From: Ephydatia muelleri
Lineage: Eukaryota; Porifera; Demospongiae; Spongillida; Spongillidae
DNA: 64,000 nt
Assembly (NCBI GenBank): GCA_013339895.1
Contig: JABACO010000016.1
Coordinates: forward strand, 555,694 to 619,693
Direction: 5' to 3'
Below are positions 1-15,962 of this stretch, in pieces (positions within the stretch are counted from its first letter, which is position 1; the number at the start of each line of letters is the position of its first letter). The position numbers and the translations under genes are program-made. Below the pieces are notes generated by a model, which saw nothing but the letters and a program-made list of their open reading frames with translations, did not search any database and was not told the DNA's origin.

Positions 1-104
1 ACAGATATGCTGTCCACTCGTGTGGGCAATGTTTTGCCACTCAATGTTGCTTCTACACCTATGAAGATGAGTAACAATGCCAGATATAAAATTGTGCATA
101 CGTC

Positions 105-107
<3 letters not shown>

Positions 108-138
<31 letters not shown>

Positions 139-215
139 TGTATGTATGTATGTATGTATGTATGTATGTATGTATGTATGTATGTATGTATGTATGTATG
201 TATGTATGTATGTAT
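108..215. repeat. (TATG)n microsatellite
   Basis: A nearly perfect run of the tetranucleotide TATG, about 27 copies. It gives spurious open frames rich in MYVC. It lies on the far-left side, downstream of the last recognised exon of the minus-strand kinase gene. Confidence 0.97.
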
Positions 216-453
216 TATGGGGCTACATCAGCAACTTGAGTTATAACTGTGGTCCTATTTTTAAGTGACACATGTCACTGTTAAGCTTAATTGTGCCGTT
301 GTTGGATAAGTTTGCACACTTGCATTGTTGCTGATGTCGTAAACACATGCAGAGTATACACTTTCATGTGAACCCAGACTCTACCCATATTGGGAGTGAC
401 ATGCCCACTCAATACCATGCATAATTGCCTGATCGATAAAAGATAATTCTTAC

Positions 454-468
454 CTCCTTCCCCAGGCC
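454..468 (-). other. candidate 15-nt microexon of the Abl-like gene
   Basis: On the minus strand, 15 bases (GGCCTGGGGAAGGAG) are bounded by a TATGTCAG acceptor and a GTAAGAAT donor. A CTAAC branch-point-like motif sits about 30 bases upstream of the AG. The preceding exon can end at 594 with a GTGAGT donor in phase 1, and 15 nt keeps that phase. If used, it adds five residues after the kinase domain and carries the transcript beyond the left edge. This is inference from splice signals only. Confidence 0.35.
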
Positions 469-498
469 CTGACATAAAAGTGCACAATATTGTGTATG

Positions 499-5550
<5,052 letters not shown>

Positions 5551-5710
5551 ATTTCATCTGCGCCAGCTGCTTTTTCTTACCATCACATGTATAACCCTAC
5601 AACGTTTGTAAACTATCCACGAACGTAAAAAACAAACTTCCAATGGGTAGAAAAAAAGTACTATTAGGTAGGAACCAAGGGATCACGTGATTATGTTTAA
5701 TTCGTTCAAA

Positions 5711-5721
5711 TGCGCATGCGC
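5711..5721. promoter_or_regulatory. palindromic NRF1-like site upstream of the kinase gene
   Basis: TGCGCATGCGC matches the NRF1-type consensus and lies about 160 bp upstream of the inferred kinase ATG at 5550. Position and motif suggest a proximal promoter element. Similar palindromes occur elsewhere in the window (near 42778 and 43904), so the motif alone is weak. Confidence 0.35.
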
Positions 5722-6477
5722 TAATGTGCTTTCGATTCAGGGTGATTATGAAAGCGTGGCCGGCTGTGATGTACATCTACCTCATTAGTCAGTAAGAAAC
5801 GTTTGAATGCACGCATTGCATTACGGCTGGCACTGAAGGTTACTGACCTATCGCTATGAACATAAACACAGTGAAAGTTATACCAGAGATAATATATAAA
5901 GGGATTGGTAATGCGTCACGTGAGCCATAGAGATTCGCAATTCTTCGCGTGCCATCCGACCTGCTGTGAATCGCACCTGCGTAGAAGTGAGGACAAAGTC
6001 TAAAACTCGCTGGTTTGTTTGAACTATAAGGAGAAGGCTTATTTGATTGTAATTTTCAAGTTCGCCATCACATGCACTACGTGTTGCTCTTTTTTGAAGG
6101 GCCGTGAGTGTTCTGTTGCACAGTTTCGAGCTTTTTTGCCAAAATTGCGATTTTTCCGGAGCGCCGTTTTTTGTGGGACAGTATCTTACGAATCGATGGT
6201 CTTTTCTGTTTGAAAATGGCTCTACAACGTGCAAGATGGTTAAATTGTAGTGTGGTGTTGTTTGTTTGTAACGGCAGTGCTCAGAACCGCTCCAACAGAA
6301 CGTTGGATATGGTAATTTTGTGGAACAGTGTAGCCTTTATCGTGTAAGCTAGATCGCTAAATCTGACGCTGTCTTGTAGCTCTTGGTTCATATTTTAGCA
6401 TCCGAATATTTTTATATCTAGCGCGCGACTACGTTACGGCTTGTATTGTGATAAAGGTGATGGTTTTATGGCAGTAT

Positions 6478-8712
6478 CAGAGATAATATATAGAGGGATT
6501 GGAAGCGAATCACGTGCGCTATACCTCTGCGCGGGACATCCGAGGTAGTGATAATCGCACCTCCGAACTTGTGAAAAGGGGTGGATTTTTGGGAAGTCAC
6601 TGTCGAACTTTCGCTTGAATCTCCTTACAGGTATGCCGTAATATTCAGCTGATGCTACAAATCGATGGCCCAGTGAATCTAGTTGAAACTATAAATATAG
6701 TTTATGCGGTAATTCAGCTTTGCCGCGACGGTTTTACGGTGTCAAAGTAGAAAAAGTATGATTTTTTTCTTTCGTTGGGGTTAGCTCTTTGCATAGTGAC
6801 GTTAGGGTCTTGCATTTGTGCTAGAAATGATTAACTGCGTTCGTATTGTGTTTTAAGATGTTTTTTAATCCTAAGGAACAGTCCTAAGTGGACTTCCATG
6901 GGTTTTGACCCTTTACGATTACGGGACAGTATCTTTGTAAGTTAAAGAGCAAAGAAATCGCAGTATTTTTTCCTAATAGTACAAGGCCTAAAGTGTGTCT
7001 TAGTGAGGTTCTTGTAATTTTGGGGTGCGTCTTCTTGCTACAAATTTTGCCGCTATCTATATCACAAATTAATATTCTACGTGCACTGGGCCAGGGTGGG
7101 CGGGGGGGGGTACATGTCCATTACTGACTAAAGTGATTTACTTATTGTCCTGATGCTTTTAGCAGACATGAGCAGGAGAAAACTAAGGTTAGGCCGAAGA
7201 AAGAAGAGTCTGGAAAGACAGAAACCTAAAGTCCTCACTGTCTCCATTTCACGTGCTGCTGTTTCTGTGCAGCTGCATCCAGGTGTTTATTGTTCACCTT
7301 CCTTGTCAAATGCTCTGCAGCATTCTGGTCATTTTGATCAGCCTGTCTCTCAGCTTACTGTGTCATTGCCCATATCAATGGCCTAGTGACATCTATGAAT
7401 TTGCTCTCACACCGACTGAGCATTCTTAAACTGCCACCACAGTGGGTTATAGCCTCCATGACACCGTTGTGTTTGTGCAAAGTAGGGCTGCAAGAAGTCT
7501 GTCGTCCAAGTGTCACTTTGTCAATAGCTTTCAATGCGTCACTGGAATGGACTACTACAATTTCATCAAAGACATTGAACCCCAGTAATTCTCCTGTTTT
7601 GTTCAACTTGCCATACCCTGTCAAAGTAGTAGATGATGCCTTTAAACTTATGGAGTTTTTGGGTGCGGCAAGGTTTTGTAGAGGTAGCCCAGATTCTGGC
7701 TTGGTGGAACTATGGAAGATAGGGTCATCATCTTTACACATCAGCAGTGGTATGTTGCACAAATACTGGTGCTCCTGAACATGCTTGCACTTTACATGTG
7801 TTTTTAAAATAGGCAAAAGTGTCAGCTTCTTGGATACTACCATTCATTGCGCACATCAGAAGCATTCCTGTGTGTGTGGAAAACATTTTTGCTCCAAGCT
7901 GGCTGTCTTACAATCTCATCAATTTTCATACAATTTGTTGGTCATTCCATGTTTAAGGAATTGGTCAAAACAAAGTATTGTTCAAACACTACAGCAGAAA
8001 GCAGTCATGGTTCAGATGATTTAACACATCTTGAATATAACGCAATTCGATATACTGCTGGGTATGTACCACAGGCGCTGAAGAAGAAAGTAGCCAAATC
8101 TCACCATTCAAATAAGAAAGATCTTCTCCTCTGTCTTGATGACCTTTCTATGTGTGATGATGATGATCCTGGCTCATCAGCTGATTGGATCCGTGCAGTA
8201 GATCGTGGCAGTCTCATCCACATAAACAACATGACCTTTGAGCTCTTTCTTTCTATGGAGCAGTCTATTCGAAGATGTGTTAAAGCAGGTCAAGAACTTG
8301 GAGATGCACGATCTCAGTTGAAGGAAGATGAGAATGTCCTTTTCTACTGGTCTATATTGACAGCAAATCGGTCTGATGATGTTGCTACTACCATCTTGGA
8401 GATGGTAGTAGACCTGTGGATAACAGTGCGGGGGTTTTCATTGGCTGGTGCATGGGTGGAAGAATACAAAATCACCCAAAAGAAGACAACACAGAAATCT
8501 AAAGCCCTTAGGAAAAACTGAACTGATCCCCCTTCCCCCTCCCCTCACGCACCCTTTTTTTTGTTGCTCTGAGTGTGTTTAGTTGAAGTGGCAGTTACAA
8601 AAAAGTTACTCCGTACATGTACATGTGTATGGCTTCGTTTCCTTTCCTCGGATATCCCGCGTTAATTAGTGTTAAATGCCTCCGCTTCCAATCCCTCTAT
8701 ATATTATCTCTG
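6478..8712 (+). mobile_element. inner DNA transposon of the same family, 7-bp TSD
   Basis: A 2.2-kb element inserted within the outer element. Ends begin CAGAGATAATATATAGAGGG and form a perfect inverted repeat of about 30 bp, continuing into GATTGGAAGCG. It is flanked by GCAGTAT at 6471-6477 and 8713-8719. It carries the C-terminal part of a protein at 7847-8521, and both subterminal regions contain CACGTG-like or GCGC-rich bases. Being nested, it is younger than the outer copy. Confidence 0.85.
7847..8521 (+). pseudogene. C-terminal part of the 7-bp-TSD transposon protein
   Basis: An open frame of 224 residues with the motifs NAIRYTAGYVPQALKKK, LLLCLDDL, DRGSLIHINNMTFELF and RGFSLAGAWVEEYK, ending in a lysine-rich tail. 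I recognise these only as part of a multicopy family in cnidarian and sponge genomes whose function I do not know. The YTAGYV segment is faintly like the C-terminal region of P-element/THAP9-type transposases, but I would not assign that. The upstream part of the protein is not in an open frame here, although a related N-terminal segment survives at 26898-27254. The copy is therefore probably truncated or frameshifted. The ATG at 7847 is internal to the family rather than a true start. Confidence 0.5.
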
Positions 8713-9212
8713 GCAGTATACAGCGGGTTACAACGCAATTAGCTACTCATCGCCATCCTATAATGATAATTGACCTATTTGTGTACACGCATACATTTGT
8801 TGGTTGTGGGTTCGAGTACAGGTGCGGATGGCACGCTCTAATGCGTGAAAAGTCCAACCCCTTTATATATTATCTCTGGTTATACTAAGTATTGCATCCA
8901 ACTACTGGTATTTATCTGATTTCATTGGAATCCCCTTTTTCCGAAGGTGTTCTTATTTTTTGCCGTTTGTTGTTGCGGTGAAGCTTGTTATTGTGCATGT
9001 CTTCTAGAGATGTATTCGCATATCGTTAGAGCTATTAAAGAAACCTTTGGTTCTTTATGCACCCGATGAACTACTCAAGTTAAGCTTGAGAGGCTACTGC
9101 CCATGAATGCAATGCTTGTCCCAAGCCTATATATAAGTTGTTATTGCTTACCCTGTCAAGATGCAGCGATTATTAACGTAGCAAATCCAATTAACCTCTA
9201 AGTATATATATA

Positions 9213-9213
9213 T

Positions 9214-9295
<82 letters not shown>

Positions 9296-9522
9296 ACTGA
9301 GAGAGCGATTCGAGAGATAGAGGAGAGAGAGTAGAGAGAGAGAGAGAGAGTAGATAGAGAGGAGCATTGAGAGTGTAGCTTCAGAGAATCTGAGACAGAG
9401 TTGACTCTCGGTAGAGCGGAAGATAGCTCGAGAGAGAAGGAGATCTATGAGAGAGATGGAGAGGAATAGAGGAGAGAGACGGAGAGAGAGAGGAGAGAGG
9501 AGAGAGAGAGAGAGAGAGAGAT
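9213..9522. repeat. (GA)n repeat and degenerate GA-rich tract
   Basis: A pure GA run at about 9214-9290 is followed by about 230 bp of GA-rich sequence with scattered CGA/TAGA interruptions. Confidence 0.93.
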
Positions 9523-10800
9523 CGACCGGATGCACTGACATTCGGTGTGTTACTAGTTTGGCCAACCTCGGGTCTTGGCCACTCCCCTTTCTGTTGGGGG
9601 TGTGACTAGGCACTGCCCATCCTGCCAGATCACGTCGCTAACATGAATAGCGACAGAGGAAAACAATGAAAAAAACGTAGTGAGCACATGTGTCAGAAGC
9701 ATACGCCCAACCGTTATGTAGCCGATGGGGGTGGAGGCACCCGAGCGTCAGTTAAACGCTACTATATTTAATCTCTGTGTTCATTCGATTCCATTACTAA
9801 ATCGTCAGAAACTGCAGCTATCGACAGGTCAGTTCAAAAAGATAATTTGTAGCAGCAACAAACCTTTACTTGAGTCTTGATTTGGGAGTGTATCAAGTTT
9901 ATACAAGCCGTGTGGATTGCTTCATGCATCCTACTTATTAGATTATAACTGCTGTAGTTTGCAAACCATAGCTACCCACATCGCCAGCTCGATGTATGAT
10001 GGATCACCTATTCTAAAAAGGCAATACTTAACAGCTCAGTTCAAAAGCCAAATTGCTTAGCTTCCTCAGACCAAATAGCTGGACTAAAAAATTGTGTGTT
10101 AGCAGTAGAATGAAGTTATGTGATTTGTATAGGGATGCTGTTTTCGTCAATCAAGTGACAACTGAAAGATTGTAAAATGTTAAGAGAGAAATTTAACAGA
10201 TCTGCTAGCAGATGGGTGACACATAGCTGCTAGCTGAAGGGTGACAGATCTGGTAACAGATCTACAGGGTTAATTGCTAGAAGAAGCTGCAGACAATCAT
10301 TGATGCACACTTAATGCAGGACTTCATCTTATTTGGTATCTGCTTCATTTTAGAAATGTTTAGTAGTAGGCTTGAGATTATAGGTGAGTCAAAAATGAGA
10401 ATGGATAAAACTGACTGCAGCTGATTTAGACCTTTAAATTTTCTTTTGATTAGTTACCTGAACGCTTGTGTTGAGCACAGCTGAGGGTGATTGACACCGA
10501 ACTCAGTTGTTTATGCCATGCTGCGTAACTAAGTAAGGCATGTATAGCACACAAGGTGGTGATGATCAATTAGATTTCAACCTAACAACTAACTTGCCAA
10601 TTGCCACATAGTCAATGCACTTACAACACACAAAGAAATGTCATCCTTTACGTCTGTATGCACAGAACCCAATACCTTAATTCCTTTACATGTACAGCCT
10701 TTTTTTTCTAACTGCGCGTGAATGCTACATGTCAGAGACTCGAGCAATAAGAAGGTGGATCAAGGCCAACGCCATTTCCCGATGCCGTTGCGCGAGCAAA

Positions 10801-10892
10801 TCAGCAAACTTTCAAATAACCGAGCCATAACGAAATGTGCGACTTTTAAAGTTATGGTTCGGTTATTTAATAAGGCAGGAAAGTTTGCTGAC
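10801..10892. repeat. short imperfect inverted repeat (MITE-like hairpin)
   Basis: TCAGCAAACTTTC at the left pairs with GAAAGTTTGCTGA at the right, and inner arms AATAACCGAGCCATAAC and GTTATGGTTCGGTTATT also pair. About 92 bp in all. No target duplication was recognised. Confidence 0.6.
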
Positions 10893-10919
10893 TGACTTAT
10901 ATAGTTTCCGTTTGAGTCT

Positions 10920-11057
<138 letters not shown>

Positions 11058-11370
11058 GCCCAGAAAAAAAAGAAAAAAGAAAAAAAAAACTGTAGTAATT
11101 TCCCAACCCTACATACACCCTAGTCTTTCGATGACCAGTGTGTATATATCATGGTATTGTTTCCATGTATGGACCTGAAATTGGTCATACCTGCAACAGG
11201 ACACGAATTCTCTTCGAGTAACCGCAGATATTTAGTTGTCTAAACAGAATTTCTTGACAGTGTGCATTTCCAAATCAACCGGAACGATAGAGGAAGTCAA
11301 AACATATTCGCGTCACTTTTGTATAAAAGTGCGAGGCCGCGCCTTCTGGGTTCGATATCAGATTCACGCA

Positions 11371-14300
11371 ATGACACTGGAACTGTCGACCGCCGCTGAG
11401 TGTACGGAGGTCTCGCGCCACGTATCGCCATCGATTCTCACTGAATCTACCTCCTACCATGGATACGTAAAGCGCAGGACCACCGTTCTGCGTCGTTGGA
11501 AGCGACAATGGATATCTATTGTTGAAGGTGAACCAAAATTACCGCGGCAGCATTTACTTGAAAGGCGCTAGTCACGGATTCGTGAGTACACTGTGCGGTT
11601 TTTGTACGACATACAAATAACGCTCTGTCGCGTGATCGAGTTATAGAACGTTCATTGGGTTCGACTGGCTGTGCGATGGCTGAGGGTATCGGATCTGTTC
11701 GAGAGTCACGTTGACTGCGATAAAAATCCTACGAGGATCCATGCAGTCTTCCGAATATTATAATAATTGTTAAAGTTAGCAAGCAGCTCACTGGCTAACA
11801 AATGTGATTAAAACAAATAAGCCCTAGAGGAAATTGGAAGCGAGCCTCAATTAAGATACAGTTAGAGGAGAGCAGTTGAAGGTTCCCAAATCTGTGTGTA
11901 ATGTGAAAATTCCTCCCTTCCTTAGGCCGCAACAATCATCGAGATGGTTGCCATGGACAAGTGCCCTTCTCAATTACCACAAAGGACATTATTGTCCAAC
12001 ACCTGAGCCTTAATTCTAATGATGACAACTTTCTTGCCATTCGTGTGCTGTGTCGAAACACCAGGCGTGAAATAGCACGTTTGCGAACAGACCACATTAC
12101 TCACCTGCATTGTGTCATGACAGCCCTTGGATGTACAGGGCCTGGCTTGCCCCCGGACAAGATACCACGTTCCAGCATTCCTTGGGACAGGATTACACTC
12201 ATCTCTAATGATATGGTCATCCAAAATCGGACACTTCAGGAATTGGAGGATGCCCACTTTCTCGGGTCTCCAGCCACTTCGTCCCAAGCTTGCATCCAGC
12301 TGGAAGCCAAACAGAGACGCTATTCTGAGGAACTGCAGTTGCATTCTGAATGTTGCATTCCTGACGCCTGTCCTTTAACATCACTATCAGTCAACCCGAT
12401 ATGTACTCCATCTCGCTGTAATGAGTTCAGACCACCTCTGGGGCCACCAGTCTTTGTTGTGACCAACGTTGGTCACAGATCTTACAGTCACATGATATCC
12501 CAGAACCCTTCCTCATACGATGAGCATGCAAGATCACCAAAGAATTCAAAGTATGGTATTCACACCCACAAGAACAACAGAAGGAATGCGGCAGTATTCA
12601 AACAATCTTGTAGGGATCCTGCCTTAATTAAGGAAACAGCCATACGGGCACTGCTGAAACGGCACGCATACACACTTCAGGCGAATGGACTAAGTGGTTG
12701 CGATGGCGCACCAGGACAGAAGGGGCACAATGGCACACATGGCCACACAGGACCATATGAGGCAGGCTCCCACAGACCAAGTACAGATGGTGGTCCAGGA
12801 GAATGTGGTGGTAGTGGAGAGCGTGGCAAAAATGGAACAGATGCCTGTGATGTTATTCTGTCATTGTCAGGTGACTCCGAGCAGCTGCAAGTGTCGGGAA
12901 CATGCCAATTTATAGCGCAGCTTGGTGGAGAGAACTCGGAAGAGGTGTTGTTTGTGAACTGCAGAGGTGGGGATGGAGGTAATGGAGGAAGAGGGGGCGA
13001 TGGTGGTCACGGAGGCGATGGTAAACCTTGCAGTCGAGGAGACAACAGTCCTGGAGAAGTTGGAGGCCTGGAGGGACGAGGAGGCAATGGGGGTGATGGG
13101 GGCCTTGGTGGGCGTGGTGGGGATGGAGGGCATGCGGGCTGCGGGGGACTGTGTGTACTCCACACAGTGAATGAAGCTTTGTTCATCCTTGTTGAAGTTG
13201 ACTGCAGAGGGGGTATGGGGGGAAAGGCAGGCCTTGGTGGTCTAGGTGGGAATGGTGGACAAGGAGCGACTGGATATGTGGATAGAGGAAGTGGAGACCT
13301 TGAATGTGATGGGTATGTTATAAGCAATTACGTGTGCTTTCCTGGGCACGCTGGCATGCGTAGAAGGCATGGTGCTGGAGGGATTGGCGGTCACACGGGT
13401 CCAGATGGAGGCATCCTCTGGGTTGTGGATTCACCGCAGGGTGAGTGCTTGTACAGTGCTGGTACCAGGTATGATGCAACCGTTACAACAGTCAGAGCTG
13501 TGGCGGTTACTGATGATGGCATTATTGAACCCAATGAGTGTATTGCTGTATCCTGCATTTCTGTCACCAATAGTGGGGGGCTTCCCCTACCACTAGGTGC
13601 AGTTTGCTCAATCCCATCCACTGAAACAGTTAAGTTTGAGCTAATCAAGTTTGATTTACCTACAATCCAGCCTGGTCAGACCTTTGAGATCCCAGTCACC
13701 TACTACGGAAGGATCTTTGATCAGCCACCACCAAATGTCCCTGGTCCATTTGTATCTTCAGCAGAGTTCCACCCTCGAATTGAGATGCTTGGGAGACCTT
13801 TTGAGAAGTCTTTCTTACAGCAGACTCTTGTGGTGCAGTACCCAATCAAGACTGCCTTCTTAAGGTGTAGGGAGAATCTTGGTCGAGGAGAGGTAGATGT
13901 CCTGGAGATTGGGCTTCAGAACATCTCTGGACTTCCATATGGTGACTGTCCTGGAAGTGGAGGGACAGTTGGCCTGCAGATCCATCTTGATGCTCGCCTC
14001 ATTCCTGTTGGGTCATCAAGCGTCAGCACAACCTACTCTGTAACATATGATCCTAGTATTCGAGACAGCCTGTATGTGAGAGTCCATGAGATCCTACCTG
14101 GCAAAACCATGAAAGTAGAAATTGCTGTGCAAATGGAGAGTTGTGCAGAATTGTTTGACCAATGTCACTGGGAAGCAGATCTCTACCTTCGTGATAAGCT
14201 GATAGAATACAACTTTGGGAAAATGTGTGTATCTTCCACATACCATCCATCGCTGGCAGATGTTTTGTTCATTACCAGTCAGTATACCACTCAAAAGGAG

Positions 14301-15515
14301 TTTATCTTTTGGCGGCACCTTTTGGAGAACATGGGAGCCAGTGTTGACTTCTGGGACATACAAAGATACAACGGGCTTTCATTAGATAGCCAAACTGGCC
14401 TTCCTCATCCAGTGAGCTGGAAGGGCCGATATGAGGGAAAGATGATTCTATTTCCACACTGTGATTTGGAAGTTTTTGCACCCAATGACATTATTCATCA
14501 CTTCCATGGCCCCTCAGCTGAGGGTGAGGTTTTGGAAGACCTCAATTCCAGTCTGGTCTTGTTTCTACACCCTTCATCTCCTAAACTACCCAACCAATCC
14601 AAACACCATGATCACGCAGACAGGATTGTCCAGTACCATCTTGGACTAGCTGGTCCAAGGGTGGATATCCCACAGGAGGAATACTCTGGGTCTCACTTCT
14701 TCTCACCTGGCTCCTTTTTTACCAGCACCACACCTTACCATAAGTGGGAGAAGAAGAGGTTAAAACGTCTTGAAGAGGAGGTTCCTTCTCAGTCAGCATT
14801 TGTCTTGCAGAGGCAACCCTTTCTCCAGAAGACAGGCTGTCTTACTTGGAGCTATGGAAATGCTGATATTAGACGCTCTCCTCTGCTTCGATCATGCAAG
14901 CTGTTGGTTGTGGATGGCTCAGGATATAAAGATGAGGATGAGAAACTGTTTTCCAGTAATTCTGACATTCCTCTTGCTAGCAACTTCGGTCAGACATACC
15001 TTGCCACCATGTATGGCCTGCCTCTGATGTGCAAACTGAAACTCATCAAAACCCTACCAGAAGACCAGAGGCCTCGAACTACTGCCTTGACCTTTCATCT
15101 TCCTAATGGAATGACCTTATCTCAAGCTGAGTTGGCTGCCATTTGTGTAGTTCATGAGATTGCTGATGAAGTTCTTGGTTGTAAGGGCACATCTGGACGC
15201 ATGGTGATGTTTGCTGATGATCTTGCGAATAATGTGAATGCCTACATTCCAAGTGGCCAGATTGTCCATTGTATGCTTGCACTTTTAGACAAGGAACTTG
15301 TCATCCGAAAGAAGAGTTTGCACAACTTCCGCGCTCATCAATCAATATCTGGAATTAAGAGGTCCATTTCTCAAGTGCTTCAAGTGCTATGCAATGCAGG
15401 AATCATTGGTAGTGCTGATACCCTCCCCTTTCCAGCTCTGAAGGTTTTGCTAAACAACAATGCCTTTTACTTTCCCCATCAACATGTACATTCATTGGAG
15501 GACTCGCAGTACTGA
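11371..15515 (+). CDS. gene A: PH domain / Gly-rich / beta-sandwich-like large protein
   Basis: Two-exon gene. Exon 1 is 11371-11527 (ATG at 11371, donor GTGAAC, phase 1) and exon 2 is 11926-15515 (acceptor CCTTAG). The predicted protein is about 1248 residues. GYVKRRTTVLRRWKRQW in exon 1 and DNFLAIRVLC through MTALG in exon 2 look like the start and end of one PH domain, split by the intron (about residues 32-125). Residues about 308-541 are Gly-rich with G-x-y collagen-like and GGDGGNGG repeats, interrupted by a conserved insert containing DVILSLSGD. Residues about 568-816 resemble a beta-sandwich (VTDDGIIEPNE). This is followed by a possible Rossmann-like segment (DVLFITSQ) and a conserved C-terminal region. 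From memory, Gly-rich proteins with a Pfam DUF7932-type domain are comparable; this is unverified. No signal peptide or membrane segment is evident, so a cytosolic, phosphoinositide-binding role is an inference. Function unknown. Confidence 0.8.
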
Positions 15516-15962
15516 TGGATAACGTTCGGTTGCCACCTTTCTGCTTTTTTTTTTTCATCTTTTTATGTTTGTACCGCTATTTACGCAATTTTATTTATTT
15601 TTAAATCCCTATAGAATTACTCCACGTTAGTTGTTCATGCATGTGTGCTTCTGTGCAAGCATTATATTTTGCGCGGTATTTTATTAAATTAACTGCGTGC
15701 CTCGTGCAGATAGACCTAACTCAGCCAAGGCACGAGTATCTGCTAGCATTTTGTTATTGCAATCAAAACACGGCACAATAGAGTTGCACGTTGCTGATAA
15801 TTCGTAAGGCAGTATTTTCATTATTAACTGGAAGTGGATTACTTTATTTCTCTATGTGTATGCTTAATTGGTGACTGCATAATCTTTAGCATACGGCATC
15901 ATTCTATTTACATGGCATATATCGGGCCACGCCCAACCAATTAATGTAATTACGAGGTTGGA
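15516..15962. other. short spacer between genes A and B
   Basis: About 450 bp separate the stop of A from the inferred ATG of B. It holds A's 3' untranslated region and B's promoter. The sequence is AT-rich, and no clear TATA box or canonical AATAAA stands out. Confidence 0.5.

Larger units (their letters stand above)
5884..8878. mobile_element. outer DNA transposon, GGGATTGG-TIR family, 7-bp TSD
   Basis: The left end begins CAGAGATAATATATAAAGGG and the right end is its inverted match (one difference near base 20). Immediate flanks are GTTATAC at 5877-5883 and again at 8879-8885, a perfect 7-bp target duplication. The first about 130 bases resemble the start of the inner element at 6478, so both belong to one family. 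Most of its interior is occupied by that inner element. No intact gene of its own is recognised in 5884-6477 or 8713-8878. The superfamily is not identified; hAT elements give 8 bp, piggyBac gives TTAA and Mutator gives 9 or more. Confidence 0.8.

Noticed and set aside
7355..7843. 162-residue minus-strand frame inside the inner transposon
   Set aside because: No recognisable motif, and it lies opposite the strand of the element's protein fragment. It could be real but is unsupported.
9191..9613. 140-residue minus-strand frame rich in Ser and Leu
   Set aside because: It is the translation of the GA-rich repeat; no domain or splice context.
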